DNA of 64,000 nucleotides, taken from Actinobacteria bacterium Ga0077560 (GTDB lineage Bacteria; Actinomycetota; Thermoleophilia; Miltoncostaeales; Miltoncostaeaceae). The notes below the pieces were generated by a model that was given only the letters and a program-made list of their open reading frames with translations, did no database searches and was not told where the DNA came from. A program made the translations under genes and the position numbers. Below, one piece after another: positions 6,532-15,955 of this stretch (its first letter is position 1; each line of letters starts with the position of its first letter). Location: the NCBI GenBank assembly GCA_001464275.1, contig LNFL01000123.1:1-64000 (forward strand), read 5' to 3'.

Positions 6532-8283
6532 ATGAGCAGCGATGTGGCCACCAGGCGGACCGGGATGGTGAGTGTCGTGGGCGGACGGCTCGTCCTCGAC
6601 GCCGACCCCGACGGCGCGCCCGCGGTGGTCATCCCCGGTGACGGCGTCACGATCCGCCGGAACGGCCAGGATGTGGGCGGCCGCATCGAGCTGCACAGCC
6701 TCGAGGGGATCGAGGTGGACCCGGGAACCGTCCCCCCGGCCACCAGCGTGGTGGTGGACCTGTCCGCCGACGGCCTGTCGGCCCGGATGACCGTCGCCCG
6801 CGTCCCCGGCCTGCGCTACGCGCTGGAGGACCGCGCGCCCGCGCAGGAGCTCATCCTCACCCGCACGCTCATCGAGCGCCTGGAGGCCCCGGCGCCCACG
6901 GAGGCCGACGCGCAGGCCGCCCTCGCCGAGGCGGGGGTGGTGGTGGGCGTGATGCCCGGCGAGGTGGCCGCGGCCCTGCATTCGTCCGACGGCTCGGGCC
7001 GGCTCGTGGCGCGCGGCGATCCGCCGCAGCCGCCGGTGGACGCCGAGGTGACGCTGCACTTCGCGGACGAACTGGCCCGCAACCCGCTGCACACCGTCCC
7101 CCGCGGAACCCGGCTGGCGAGCAAGTCGCCGTGCCGCGCGGGCGTGGACGGCCGCGGCGTCACGGGGGAGCCGATCCCCGCCCGGGAGGCGAAGGACGCA
7201 CCGCTCGCGGCGGGCATGGGCACCACCCGCGAGATGAGCGACGACGGCACGCTGCACCTGCTGGCCGGTGTGGACGGCAGGCCCGCCGCGGCCGGCGCGA
7301 TGGTGCTGGTGGAGGAGCGCATCACGCTCGCCGGGGACGTGGACGTGTCCACCGGCGACGTCGAGGTTCTCGCGTCGCTGGTGGTGACCGGCTCGATCGA
7401 GGAGGGGCGGGCCGTCCGCGCCAAGCACGATCTGGAGATCGTGGGCGGCGTCGACCGTGCCCAGGTCGAGGCCGGGGGGTCGCTCAGCATCACCGGCTCC
7501 TGCGTGCACTCGCACCTGCGGGCCGGCGGCCGGCAGGCGGTCCTCATCAAGCTGCTCACCGCCCTCGGTGACGCCCCGGACCAGCTCGAGGTGATGGCGG
7601 CCATCGTCGACCAGCTCACCGCGACCGCCGGCGCGCGCGGCCAGGAGATGCGCCCGGGGGCGGCGCTGCTGGCGCTCCTGGAGGGCAAGTTCGCGCACGT
7701 CCGGACGCGCATGGAGGATGCCATGGGCGTGGTGCGGCGCCACTCGGCCGACACCTTCGAGGCGCCGGTGGTGGAGGCGCTCTCCGCGGTGCACCACATC
7801 GTCGAGGGCCTTGGCGCCCACGACCTGCGCTCGACCACCCAGCTTCGTGGCACGGTGAGCAAGCTCATGCTCCACGTCGCCGCGATGCGCCGGCAGGTCG
7901 CCGAACCCGCGGAGGTGCGGGTGGCCTACCTGCAGGCCTGCGAGCTGGAGGCCAGCGGCTCGCTCATCCTCACCGGGCAGGGCGTCTTCAACTCCGACAT
8001 CTTCGTGGGCGGCGACCTCACATGCGACGCGCCCACCTCGACCCTCCGGGGCGGGCAGGCGCGGGTGGGCGGCAACGTCCACGTCCACGAGCTCGGCGGC
8101 GCCGGCGGCAGCCGCATCGAGGTGATCCTGGAGGGGCCCACCACCACGGCGGAGCGTCTGCGCGCCGAGGTGGTGCACCACGGCGCGCACGTCCGCGCCG
8201 GCACCGTGGAGATCGAGTTCGAGGAGCCCAGCCGGAACGTGCGGATCGGCATCGACGACGAGGGCCGCGTCCGCCGGTTCTGA
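6532..8283 (+). CDS. FapA/DUF342-family protein
   Basis: A 583-residue protein with the DUF342 (flagellar assembly protein A) pattern: a poorly conserved N-terminal region, the segment GVDGRGVTGEPIPAREAKD near 215, then a right-handed beta-helix-like series (GDVDVSTGDVEV, VVTGSIEEG, VGGVDRAQVEAGGSLSI), a helical coiled region of about 180 residues and a final beta-helix part (LILTGQGVFNSDIFVGGDL). No flagellar gene is nearby, so a role in flagella is not supported; DUF342 proteins also occur in non-flagellated bacteria. No signal peptide. Confidence 0.75.
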   Translation: MSSDVATRRTGMVSVVGGRLVLDADPDGAPAVVIPGDGVTIRRNGQDVGGRIELHSLEGIEVDPGTVPPATSVVVDLSADGLSARMTVARVPGLRYALEDRAPAQELILTRTLIERLEAPAPTEADAQAALAEAGVVVGVMPGEVAAALHSSDGSGRLVARGDPPQPPVDAEVTLHFADELARNPLHTVPRGTRLASKSPCRAGVDGRGVTGEPIPAREAKDAPLAAGMGTTREMSDDGTLHLLAGVDGRPAAAGAMVLVEERITLAGDVDVSTGDVEVLASLVVTGSIEEGRAVRAKHDLEIVGGVDRAQVEAGGSLSITGSCVHSHLRAGGRQAVLIKLLTALGDAPDQLEVMAAIVDQLTATAGARGQEMRPGAALLALLEGKFAHVRTRMEDAMGVVRRHSADTFEAPVVEALSAVHHIVEGLGAHDLRSTTQLRGTVSKLMLHVAAMRRQVAEPAEVRVAYLQACELEASGSLILTGQGVFNSDIFVGGDLTCDAPTSTLRGGQARVGGNVHVHELGGAGGSRIEVILEGPTTTAERLRAEVVHHGAHVRAGTVEIEFEEPSRNVRIGIDDEGRVRRF

Positions 8284-8297
8284 CGCCCCGGCGTCAG
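8280..8297. terminator. Bidirectional terminator palindrome between convergent genes
   Basis: CTGACGCC (8280-8287) and GGCGTCAG (8290-8297) form a perfect 8-bp stem. The palindrome contains the stop codon of the plus-strand gene (8281-8283) and that of the minus-strand gene (8294-8296). A two-base loop is tight, so one or two inner pairs would open. Confidence 0.5.
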
Positions 8298-9898
8298 TTG
8301 ATGCGGCGGTCCGCCGCGCCCCACTCGCGCTCGCGCAGCACGTACTTCTGCACCTTGCCGGTGGACGTGCGGGGCAGCGCGTCCACGAAGGCGATGCGCT
8401 CCGGTTCCGGGCACTTGTAGCCGGCGATCCGCTCACGCAGGTGGGCCACCAGCGCGGCGGCCTCCAGCGTCTCGCCGTCGCGCAGGACCACGAAGGCCTT
8501 CGGCCGCTCGCCCCAGCGGTCGTCCGGCACCCCGATGACCGCCGCCTCGAGCACCGCGGGGTGGCTCACCACGGCCTGCTCCACCTCGATGGTCGAGATG
8601 TTCTCCCCGCCGGAGATCACCACGTCCTTGGCCCGGTCGCGCAGCTCGATGTAGCCGTCGGGGTGCCACACGCCCAGGTCGCCGGAGTGGAACCAGCCGC
8701 CGCGGAATGCCTCCGCGGTGAGCTCCGGGGCGGCGTGGTAGCCCTTCATCACGTTGTTGCCGCGCATGACGACCTCGCCGATGGTGGCGCCGTCGCGCGG
8801 CACGTCGCACATCGACTCGTCCACCACGCGGATGGGATCGGCCATCACCATCGCCACGCCCTGGCGGGCGAGCATGCGCGAGCGCACCTCCACGTCCGCG
8901 GCGTCCCAGTCCACCTGCAGCTGGCAGACGGTGTGCGGGCCGTAGGTCTCGGTGAGGCCGTAGACGTGGATGATCCGGGCCCCGAGGGCCTCGGTCTGGG
9001 CGAGGATCGTGGGGCTGGGCGGGGCGGCCGCCACCATCACGGTCAGCGGATGCCCCACAGGGCCCGCCTCCGGTGCGTTCACCAGGGTGCTCAGCACCAC
9101 CGGCGCGCCGCACATGTGGGTCACCCGCTCCTCGCGGATCGCGCGCCACATCGCGTCGCCGCGCACCGCGCGCAGGCACACCTGCACGCCGCCCGTGGCG
9201 ACGATCGCCCAGGGATGGCACCAGCCGTTGCAGTGGAACATCGGCAGGGTCCACAGGTACACGGTGGTGTGGTCGTGGCCGGCGGTGAGCCCCTCACCGA
9301 GCGCGTTCAGGTAGGCGCCGCGGTGGGTGTACATCACGCCCTTGGGCTGGCCCGTGGTGCCCGAGGTGTAGTTGATGGAGATGGTGGCGTCCTCGTCGGC
9401 GACCGCCCAGGGCAGGGGGTCGCCCGAGCCCCGGGCCAGCAGCTGCTCCATCGTGGTGCCGCCGTCCGGGACGCCGGCGCCGGTGTCGTCCACCCAGACC
9501 ACCTCGCGCACCGTGGCCATGCGGTCGCGCACCGGCAGCACGGTCTGGGCGAACTCGGTGTCGGCCACCACCACCGAGGCCGCCGAGTGGTCGCAGATGG
9601 TGAGGATCTCCTGGGGCGCCAGGCGCGTGTTCATGGCCACCAGCACGGCGCCCGCCAGCGGCACGCCGAAGTGGGCGATCAGCAGCGAGGGGGCGTTCGG
9701 GCACAGGTAGGCGACGCGGTCGCCGGGCGCCACGCCCGATGCGCGCAGGGCGTTGGCCAGCCGCGTCGCCGCCTCGGCCAGCTCCGCGTAGGTGAGCGAA
9801 CCGCCGTCGTGCACCACCGCGGTGCGGTCGCGGAACACGTCGGCCGACCGCTCCAGGAACGCCAGCGGGGTGAGCGGGGTGAGGTGCACCGTGGACAT
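8294..9898 (-). CDS. Acyl-CoA synthetase, medium/long-chain AMP-binding type
   Basis: A 534-residue ANL-superfamily ligase that would activate a fatty acid to acyl-CoA with ATP. Seen: TSGTTGQPKGVMYTHRG (A3 loop), VYGLTETYGPHT (A5), GWFHSGDLGVWHPDGYIELRDR (A7/A8 hinge) and LPRTSTGKVQK with the catalytic Lys (A10). The pattern CNGW in the PMFHCNGW segment is typical of AlkK/FadD-like medium-chain ligases. ATG at 9898 starts MSTVHLTPLTPLAFLERSA, a normal N-terminus; the reading frame stays open upstream but with non-homologous residues. Stand-alone; probable fatty-acid degradation. Confidence 0.9.
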   Translation of the reverse strand: MSTVHLTPLTPLAFLERSADVFRDRTAVVHDGGSLTYAELAEAATRLANALRASGVAPGDRVAYLCPNAPSLLIAHFGVPLAGAVLVAMNTRLAPQEILTICDHSAASVVVADTEFAQTVLPVRDRMATVREVVWVDDTGAGVPDGGTTMEQLLARGSGDPLPWAVADEDATISINYTSGTTGQPKGVMYTHRGAYLNALGEGLTAGHDHTTVYLWTLPMFHCNGWCHPWAIVATGGVQVCLRAVRGDAMWRAIREERVTHMCGAPVVLSTLVNAPEAGPVGHPLTVMVAAAPPSPTILAQTEALGARIIHVYGLTETYGPHTVCQLQVDWDAADVEVRSRMLARQGVAMVMADPIRVVDESMCDVPRDGATIGEVVMRGNNVMKGYHAAPELTAEAFRGGWFHSGDLGVWHPDGYIELRDRAKDVVISGGENISTIEVEQAVVSHPAVLEAAVIGVPDDRWGERPKAFVVLRDGETLEAAALVAHLRERIAGYKCPEPERIAFVDALPRTSTGKVQKYVLREREWGAADRRIN

Positions 9899-9980
9899 GC
9901 CGTGCGAGCCTATCCCCGCGGGGCGCCGGAGCCCAGGCCCTGCTTTCATGCGCGGGCCGACCCCGTCCGCCGGAGGCCCC

Positions 9981-10952
9981 TTGCCCGACGCCCCATCGTC
10001 CAGCGCAGCGCCCTTCCCGAAGGAGCTCGGTGCCGACGGCGCCTTCCGCCGCCAGGAGTCGGTGTTCCGTGACCGCGTGACGGCCGACGGGTCGTCCGGG
10101 TTCCCCGCGCAGGCCGGGCGATACCACCTGTACGTGTCGCTGGCGTGCCCCTGGGCGCACCGCACGATCATCTACCGCCGCCTGCGGGGCCTCGAGGACG
10201 CCATCTCGATGACGATCGTCGACCCGGAGCGCGACGAGCGCGGCTGGGCCATCCGGGAGGGGGAGGGCAACACCCCCGACCCGGTCAACGGGTTCGCGTT
10301 CCTCAGCGAGGCCTACCTGCGGTCGGACCCGTCGTTCGAGGGGCGGGTGACCGTTCCGGCCCTGTGGGACACCGTGACCGGCCGCGTGGTGAACAACGAG
10401 AGCTCCGAGGTCATCCGCATGCTCGACCGCGAGTTCGCGGCGTTCGCGCGGCGCCCGGAGCCGCTGTTCTGCCCGCCGGAGCTGGAGGCGGAGATCGACG
10501 AGGTCAACGCGTTCGTCTACGACAACGTCAACAACGGCGTCTACAAGTGCGGGTTCGCGGTCACCCAGGCGGCGTACGAGGCGGCGTTCCACGCCCTGTT
10601 CGACGCCCTGGACGTGCTGGAGCGCCGGCTGGCGACCCGCCGCTATCTGGTGGGCGCCCGCATCACCGAGGCCGACTGGCGGCTGTTCACCACCCTGGTC
10701 CGGTTCGACCCCGTCTACGTGGGCCACTTCAAGTGCAACCTGCGCCGCATCTCCGACCACCCCAACCTCAGCGGCTATCTGCGCGACCTGTACCAGCAGC
10801 CGGGCGTGGCGGGCACGGTGAACCTCGACCACATCAAGCGGCACTACTACCGCACCCACCTCACCATCAACCCCACGCGCGTCGTCCCCGCGGGCCCCGC
10901 CCTGGACTGGGACGCCCCCCACGGCCGCGAGGCCCTGGGGGACGCCGCCTGA
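9981..10952 (+). CDS. Glutathionyl-hydroquinone reductase (Xi-class GST, ECM4 family)
   Basis: A 323-residue thioredoxin-fold GST that would reduce S-glutathionyl (or S-mycothiyl) hydroquinones. The catalytic motif CPWAHRT is at LACPWAHRTIIYRRL; other family marks are FAFLSEAY, VPALWDTVTGRVVNNESSEVIRML, NNGVYKCGF, ARITEADWRLFTTLVRFDPVYVGHFK and the C-terminal IKRHYYRTH. TTG at 9981 is preferred because GGAGG lies 4 bases before it; an in-frame ATG at 9948 lacks one. Many actinobacteria make mycothiol rather than glutathione, so the physiological thiol is uncertain. Confidence 0.9.
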   Translation: MPDAPSSSAAPFPKELGADGAFRRQESVFRDRVTADGSSGFPAQAGRYHLYVSLACPWAHRTIIYRRLRGLEDAISMTIVDPERDERGWAIREGEGNTPDPVNGFAFLSEAYLRSDPSFEGRVTVPALWDTVTGRVVNNESSEVIRMLDREFAAFARRPEPLFCPPELEAEIDEVNAFVYDNVNNGVYKCGFAVTQAAYEAAFHALFDALDVLERRLATRRYLVGARITEADWRLFTTLVRFDPVYVGHFKCNLRRISDHPNLSGYLRDLYQQPGVAGTVNLDHIKRHYYRTHLTINPTRVVPAGPALDWDAPHGREALGDAA

Positions 10953-10959
10953 TCCGCGT

Positions 10960-11844
10960 CTAGGGGTTCAGGCAGTCCGGGATTGAGTCGCCGGGACCGG
11001 TGGGGTTCCCGGTCTGCCCGGACGGGCTCAGGATCTTCACCGCGTCGATGTTCGGGAACGCCACCAGTGTCGGGTCGATGAGGTTGGCGATGGTGAACGT
11101 CGAGCCGCCGCTGTCGCAGTCGCCGGTGAGTCGCACGCGCGCCACGCCGCCGCTCACCGACAGGTTCCGGAACCCGGTGGCCTTCGAGGTGACCAGCCGC
11201 AGGCCCGCCCGCCGCTCCGCGAGCGTCGGGCCGGCGAACAGCCGGTCCAGCACCCCGGCCGCCGGGGCGGACGCCGGAACCCGGCGCACCACCGGCGTCA
11301 CGTCCGGCAGGGTGCCGGCGACGTACCGCGGGAGGTTCTGGAAGTAGACGCGCCGCCGCACGGTCCGGAAGTCGGTGGGGATGTCCACCACGAAGCGGCT
11401 GGGGGAGGCGAGCACCCGGGTCCGCACCGGTCGCCGCTGCGCCAGGCCGATGCCATAGGTCACCACGGCCTCGAAGTCCCCGGCGTTCCGGATGGCGATG
11501 ACGTTCTTGAACGGGTACACGGCGCGAAGCGGCGCCGTGGGGTTGCCGGCCGCGTCGTGGGCGTCCACGAACGACAGCGTCACCTGCAGGATCGCCCGGC
11601 CCGCGATGGGCAACCGGAACCCGGAGGCGTCCTGGATGAGCTGTGGGACGTACCGCACCTGCCGGCGCTCGGGCAGCCCGCCGCTGAACTGGAAGACAAC
11701 CCGGTCGAACCCGGGGTGCTCGGCGGCCCGGACCGCCACCAGGCGCGGATGCGGCTGGCCCGCCGCGGTGCCCGCCAGGGCGCCGGCGGCGATGAGGACC
11801 CCCGCCGCGGTCGCGATCCGGAGTGGACGACGTGGTGTGCGCAT
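10960..11844 (-). CDS. Secreted AMIN-like/GerMN domain protein
   Basis: A 294-residue protein with a signal peptide (basic start, hydrophobic TAAGVLIAAGALAGTAAG). The middle (about 30-170) resembles the AMIN-like domain, with GFDRVVFQFSGGLPERRQVRYV. The C-terminal part (about 180-285) matches GerMN: TLAERRAGLRLVTS, LSVSGGVARVRLTGDCDSGGSTFTIANLIDPTL and VKILSPSGQT. AMIN domains bind cell-wall material and GerMN occurs in envelope proteins, so an extracellular envelope role is likely. ATG at 11844 follows GGGGAG by 6 bases. Function unproven. Confidence 0.75.
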   Translation of the reverse strand: MRTPRRPLRIATAAGVLIAAGALAGTAAGQPHPRLVAVRAAEHPGFDRVVFQFSGGLPERRQVRYVPQLIQDASGFRLPIAGRAILQVTLSFVDAHDAAGNPTAPLRAVYPFKNVIAIRNAGDFEAVVTYGIGLAQRRPVRTRVLASPSRFVVDIPTDFRTVRRRVYFQNLPRYVAGTLPDVTPVVRRVPASAPAAGVLDRLFAGPTLAERRAGLRLVTSKATGFRNLSVSGGVARVRLTGDCDSGGSTFTIANLIDPTLVAFPNIDAVKILSPSGQTGNPTGPGDSIPDCLNP

Positions 11845-11962
11845 GTTCCGCTCCCCGTTGTTGGGCGGTGTGGGTGGGACACCCTGAGTCTCGCTCGGCC
11901 GCGCCTGCGTTCCGTCGGTAAGCTGCCCGCCCTGCCCGTCAGTGATTCCCCGGAGTGACCGC

Positions 11963-12187
11963 GTGACCCAGCCCAGCTTCCCCCCCGCAGACGGCTGGTG
12001 CGTGGAGGTGACCGACCGCTCGAGCGGGCTCGTGGTGGAGCAGCGGGTGTTCGTGCTTGCCGAGGACGCCCGGGAGTTCGCCAAGAGCCACGTGTGGCGC
12101 TCCAAGGGGCACCGCGCGCGGGTGTTCAACCGCGAGGCGGGCGAGACGGTGTTCACGACGACGATCGAGTACCAGCGCGGCGACTGA
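11963..12187 (+). CDS. Small hypothetical protein
   Basis: A 74-residue protein of unknown family, rich in Glu, Arg and Val (CVEVTDRSSGLVVEQRVFVLAEDAREFAKS at its N-terminal half). GTG at 11963 is chosen because CGGAG lies 7 bases before it; an in-frame GTG at 11942 has none. No signal peptide or membrane segment. It stands between a secreted protein gene and a GNAT gene, both on the other strand. Confidence 0.55.
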   Translation: MTQPSFPPADGWCVEVTDRSSGLVVEQRVFVLAEDAREFAKSHVWRSKGHRARVFNREAGETVFTTTIEYQRGD

Positions 12188-12208
12188 GCCGTCGCATGGC
12201 CGCGGCGC

Positions 12209-12634
12209 TCAGGTCGAGCGGGTGCGGATGAACGCCGTGAGGCCGTAGACGTTGACCGGCGACATCCCCAGCCGGCGGTAGAAGCCCTCCGCGCCGCGTT
12301 CGGCGATGAGCACCTGGTGGTGGAAGCGGTCGAGGGGGTAGTGGTCCAGGATCGCCCGGGCCAGCGAACGGCCGATGCCCTCCCGCTGCCGTTCGGGGGC
12401 CACCAGGATGTCGGCGATGTAGACGGCGAACGCCTCGTCGGACATCGCCCGGGCGAAGCCCACGATCGTCCCGTCGTCCTCGGCCACGACGCTGAACGAC
12501 GACGACTCGATCGCCAGCCGCAGCCGGGTGGGGTCGTTGGCATGCGTCCAGTTGTGGGCGCGGTAGAGACCCAGGATCGCCGTGAAGTCACGGTCCAGGT
12601 CGGCCTCGCGGATCGCCGGCCGCAGCGTGGTCAC
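12209..12634 (-). CDS. GNAT family N-acetyltransferase
   Basis: A 141-residue single GNAT domain. The acetyl-CoA loop is DILVAPERQREGIGRSLARAIL (Q/R-x-x-G-x-G/A form), followed by the C-terminal GAEGFYRRLGMSPV. Substrate unknown. GTG at 12634 follows GGAGGGG by about 6 bases. Divergent from leuS; the 39-bp gap contains the leuS -10 element. Confidence 0.85.
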   Translation of the reverse strand: MTTLRPAIREADLDRDFTAILGLYRAHNWTHANDPTRLRLAIESSSFSVVAEDDGTIVGFARAMSDEAFAVYIADILVAPERQREGIGRSLARAILDHYPLDRFHHQVLIAERGAEGFYRRLGMSPVNVYGLTAFIRTRST

Positions 12635-12658
12635 GCCGGTCCCCTCCGAAGCCGCCGA

Positions 12659-12664
12659 TATACT
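12659..12664 (+). promoter_or_regulatory. Leaderless -10 element (TATACT) for leuS
   Basis: TATACT ends 9 bases before the leuS ATG at 12674, and no Shine-Dalgarno sequence is present in the gap, so the mRNA probably starts at or next to the start codon. Confidence 0.6.
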
Positions 12665-12673
12665 CGCCCGTCG

Positions 12674-15179
12674 ATGTCCAGCGCAGAGCCCACACGCCCG
12701 GATCGATACGACGCCGCAGCCGTCGAGGCGCGCTGGCAACGCATCTGGGCGGACGAGGATGCGTTCACGTGCGAGGTCATCTCCCGTGACGGTGCCGTTC
12801 CGGTGCTTCCGGACCGGCCCAAAGCCTACGTGCTCGAGATGCTGCCCTACCCGTCGGGCGAGATCCACATGGGGCACGTCAAGAACTACACCATGGGTGA
12901 CGTGGTCGCCCACTTCCGTCGCCGCAACGGCGCGGCGGTGTTCCACCCCATGGGCTACGACGCCTTCGGCCTGCCCGCCGAGAACGCCGCCATCAGGACC
13001 GGCGAGCCGCCGGCGCTGGTCACCTCGCGCAACATCGCGCGCATCAAGGTGCAGCTGCAGCGGCTGGGCTTCGCCATCGACTGGTCCACCGAGATCTCGA
13101 CGGCCGACCCCGAGTACTACCGCTGGACGCAGTGGATCTTCCTGCGCATGTTCGAGAAGGGGCTCGCGGAGCGCCGATCCGCCGCGGTGAACTGGTGCCC
13201 GAAGGATCAGACCGTGCTCGCCAACGAGCAGGTCCAGGACGGCCACTGCGAGCGGTGCGGCACGCAGGTCGAGCTGCGCCAGCTCACCCAGTGGTTCCTG
13301 CGGATCACCGACTACGCGGACGCCCTGCTGGACGACATGGCGCTGCTGGAGGACTGGCCCGAGCGCGTGCTGTCGATGCAGCGCAACTGGATCGGCCGCT
13401 CCGAGGGCGCGCGCGTGGTGTTCCGCACCGACGACGGCGCGCACGAGATCCCCGTCTTCACCACCCGCCCCGACACGCTGTTCGGCGCGACCTTCTTCCT
13501 GCTGGCGCCCGAGCACCCCCTGCTGTCGGAGCTGGTCGCCGGCCGCCCGGAGGAGTCCGCCGTCATGGACTACGCCCGGGCCGCCGCCCGCGCGTCCCTG
13601 GCCGACCGCGGCGCCACCGACAAGCCGAAGACCGGCGTGTTCACGGGCCTGCACGTGGTGAACCCCGTCAACGGCGAGGCCATCCCGGTGTGGGTCGCCG
13701 ACTACGTGCTGATGGACTACGGCACCGGCGCCGTGATGGGCGTGCCGGGCCACGACGAGCGGGACTTCGCCTTCGCCACGCAGTTCGGCCTGCCCGTGCG
13801 CCGGGTCGTGGCCCAGGACGACGTGGACCCCGCCGCGCCGGTCACCGAGCCCGAGCCCGGCGACGGCCGGCTGGTGAACTCCGGGTTCCTGGACGGCAAG
13901 CCCGTGGCGGAGGCGAAGACCGCGATCGCGGCGTGGCTGTCGGAACAGGGGCTGGGGGAGGCCACGGTGGGCTATCGCCTGCGCGACTGGCTCATCTCCC
14001 GCCAGCGCTACTGGGGCGTGCCGATCCCGATCGTGCACTGCGACGCCTGCGGCCCGGTCGCCGTCCCGGACGACCAGCTGCCGGTGCTGCTGCCCGACGT
14101 CGACGACTACGCGCCGAAGGGGCAGAGCCCGCTGGCCACGAGCGCCGAGTTCCTCGAGGCGTCGTGCCCGTCCTGCGGCGGTCCGGCGCGGCGCGAGACG
14201 GACACGATGGACACCTTCGTCGACTCGTCCTGGTACTTCCTGCGCTACACCGCGCCGCACCTGTCCTCGGCGCCGTTCGAGCGCGAGGTCGCGGACTACT
14301 GGCTGCCGGTGGACCAGTACATCGGCGGCATCGAGCACGCCGTGCTGCACCTGCTCTACGCCCGGTTCTTCACCAAGGTCCTGAACGACCTGGGCCTGGT
14401 GTCCATGCGCGAGCCGTTCGCCCGGCTGTTCACCCAGGGGATGATCTACCGCGACGGCGCGAAGATGTCGAAGAGCAAGGGCAACGTGGTCGCCCCGGAC
14501 GAGATCGTCGACCGCTTCGGCGCGGACACCCTGCGGCTGTACGTGCTGTTCATGGGCCCGGCCGCGGACGACATCGAGTGGAGCGACCGCGGCGTCGTCG
14601 GCGCCCGGCGCTTCCTGGACCGCCTGTGGACGCTGGTGCAGACGCTGCCCGGTGAGGCCGGGATCGTCGGCCGCCCGGCCGCCGACGGGCTCGACCCGGC
14701 GGCGCTCGAGGTGCTGCGCCGTGCCGAGGCGACCATCGCCAAGGTCACCGCGGACGTCGACGAGCGCTTCTCGTTCCACACCGCGATCTCGGCGATCCAG
14801 GAGCTCACCAACGCCGCCGGACGCCGGGCCGGGGGCCGTGCAGGCGCTCCGCCACGCCGCGCAGACGGCCGTCTCGCTGCTGTTCCCGTTCGCCCCGCAC
14901 GTGAGCTGCGAGCTGTGGGAGGCCCTGGGCGGAACCCGCCTGTGGGCCACGGACTGGCCGCAGGCCGAGCCGTCGCTGCTGGTGAAGGACGTCGTGACCG
15001 TGGTGCTGCAGGTCAACGGCAAGCTCCGCGACCGCGTGGAGGTGCCGGCCGGCAGCTCGCAGGACGAACTGCTCGCCGTCGCCCGCGCCTCCGCCAAGAT
15101 CGCCACGGCGATCGAGGGCAAGGAGCTGCTGCGCGAGATCGTCGTGCCCGACCGCCTGGTGAACCTGGTCGTCCGGTGA
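12674..15179 (+). CDS. leuS: Leucyl-tRNA synthetase, reading frame broken near 14815
   Basis: LeuRS charges tRNA-Leu. The class I HIGH-type motif is in LPYPSGEIHMGHVKNY, the editing domain contains TTRPDTLFGATF and GTGAVMGVPGHDERDFAFA, and KMSKSKGNVV supplies the KMSKS loop. The first frame runs 12674 to about 14815 (ending SAIQELTNA); homology continues in another frame from about 14817 (DAGPGAVQALRHAAQTAVSLLFPFAPH) to the stop at 15179. The junction lacks the few residues usually found after ELxN. As leuS is essential, the break is probably a sequence error of 2 (or 2 plus a multiple of 3) missing bases rather than a true pseudogene. Confidence 0.93.
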
Positions 15180-15185
15180 CGCCGC

Positions 15186-15201
15186 GGGCCGCGCGCGGCC
15201 C
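15186..15201. terminator. GC palindrome between convergent leuS and comEA
   Basis: GGGCCGCGCGCGGCCC is a perfect 16-base palindrome in the 26-bp gap between two convergent stop codons, suited to ending transcription from both sides. No T run. Confidence 0.45.
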
Positions 15202-15205
15202 GGCC

Positions 15206-15892
15206 TCACGGCGTCACCTGATCCCGCAGGGCTTCCAGCTTGGCCTCGCCGATGCCGGGCACCTCGAGCAGGTCCTCCACGCTCGAGAAGCCGCCGTGCT
15301 CCTGCCGCCAGTCCACGATGCGCTGCGCCAGGGCCGGCCCGATGCCGTCCAGCGCCTCCAGCTCGGCCGGGGCGGCCGTGGAGAGCCGCACCGGTGACCC
15401 CGGCGCCCCCGCGGCGACGGCGGGGGCCGGGGCCGCACCGCGCACCGGGACGACCAGCTGCTGCCCGTCCACGACCTCCGCGGCGAGGTTGAGGCCGGAC
15501 AGGTCGGCGGTGGGCGTGGGCCCGCCCGCGCGCCGCACCGCGGCCAGCGCCCGGGCGCCCTCGCGCACCCGGTAGACACCCGGCCTGCGCACGGCGCCCA
15601 CCACGTGCACCAGCGGCCCGGGCGCCGCAGGCGGGGCCGCCATGGTGACCAAGGGGCTCACCGGCGCCTGCCGTGGGGCGGGCTCCGGCCGGGCTCCCGC
15701 GGCCAGCCACCATCCGCCGCCGGCGAGCGCGAGGGCGGCGCCGAGGTAGGCGATCCGGGTGCGCGAGATCCATGGATGGAGGCGATGCACGGGGCGGATG
15801 CTGGACGCCGCCGGCGCGCGTGGGTGCCACCGGATGCGCCGCCGGGCGCGCGTCTTCGCCGCGGCACGTGCCCGCGACGACCACGGCACCAT
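15206..15892 (-). CDS. comEA: ComEA-type DNA receptor protein
   Basis: A membrane-anchored DNA receptor for natural transformation. One N-terminal membrane helix (IAYLGAALALAGGGWWLAAGA), a SLBB-type domain (LVHVVGAVRRPGVYRV ... LNLAAEVVDGQQLVVP) and a C-terminal double helix-hairpin-helix (LSTAAPAELEALDGIGPALAQRIVDWRQE, DLLEVPGIGEAKLEALRDQV) that binds DNA. The start is uncertain: ATG at 15892 gives 228 residues with an Arg-rich leader, GTG at 15790 gives 194 residues beginning nearer the membrane helix. Divergent from comEC. Confidence 0.9.
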   Translation of the reverse strand: MVPWSSRARAAAKTRARRRIRWHPRAPAASSIRPVHRLHPWISRTRIAYLGAALALAGGGWWLAAGARPEPAPRQAPVSPLVTMAAPPAAPGPLVHVVGAVRRPGVYRVREGARALAAVRRAGGPTPTADLSGLNLAAEVVDGQQLVVPVRGAAPAPAVAAGAPGSPVRLSTAAPAELEALDGIGPALAQRIVDWRQEHGGFSSVEDLLEVPGIGEAKLEALRDQVTP

Positions 15893-15943
15893 TCCGCGCG
15901 CAGACGGGCACAAAGCGTTCTCATGACGTGATGACAGCCGGCC

Positions 15944-15949
15944 TAGGTT
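15944..15949 (+). promoter_or_regulatory. Leaderless -10 element (TAGGTT) for comEC
   Basis: TAGGTT lies 6 bases before the comEC GTG at 15956; the gap GGACCG is not a ribosome-binding site. Confidence 0.5.
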
Positions 15950-15955
15950 GGACCG

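Noticed and set aside
12209-15121. Long minus-strand frame opposite leuS, continuous with the GNAT gene
   Set aside because: Only the last 141 codons (12209-12634) resemble a protein; the rest mirrors leuS and has the low-complexity look of antisense translation.
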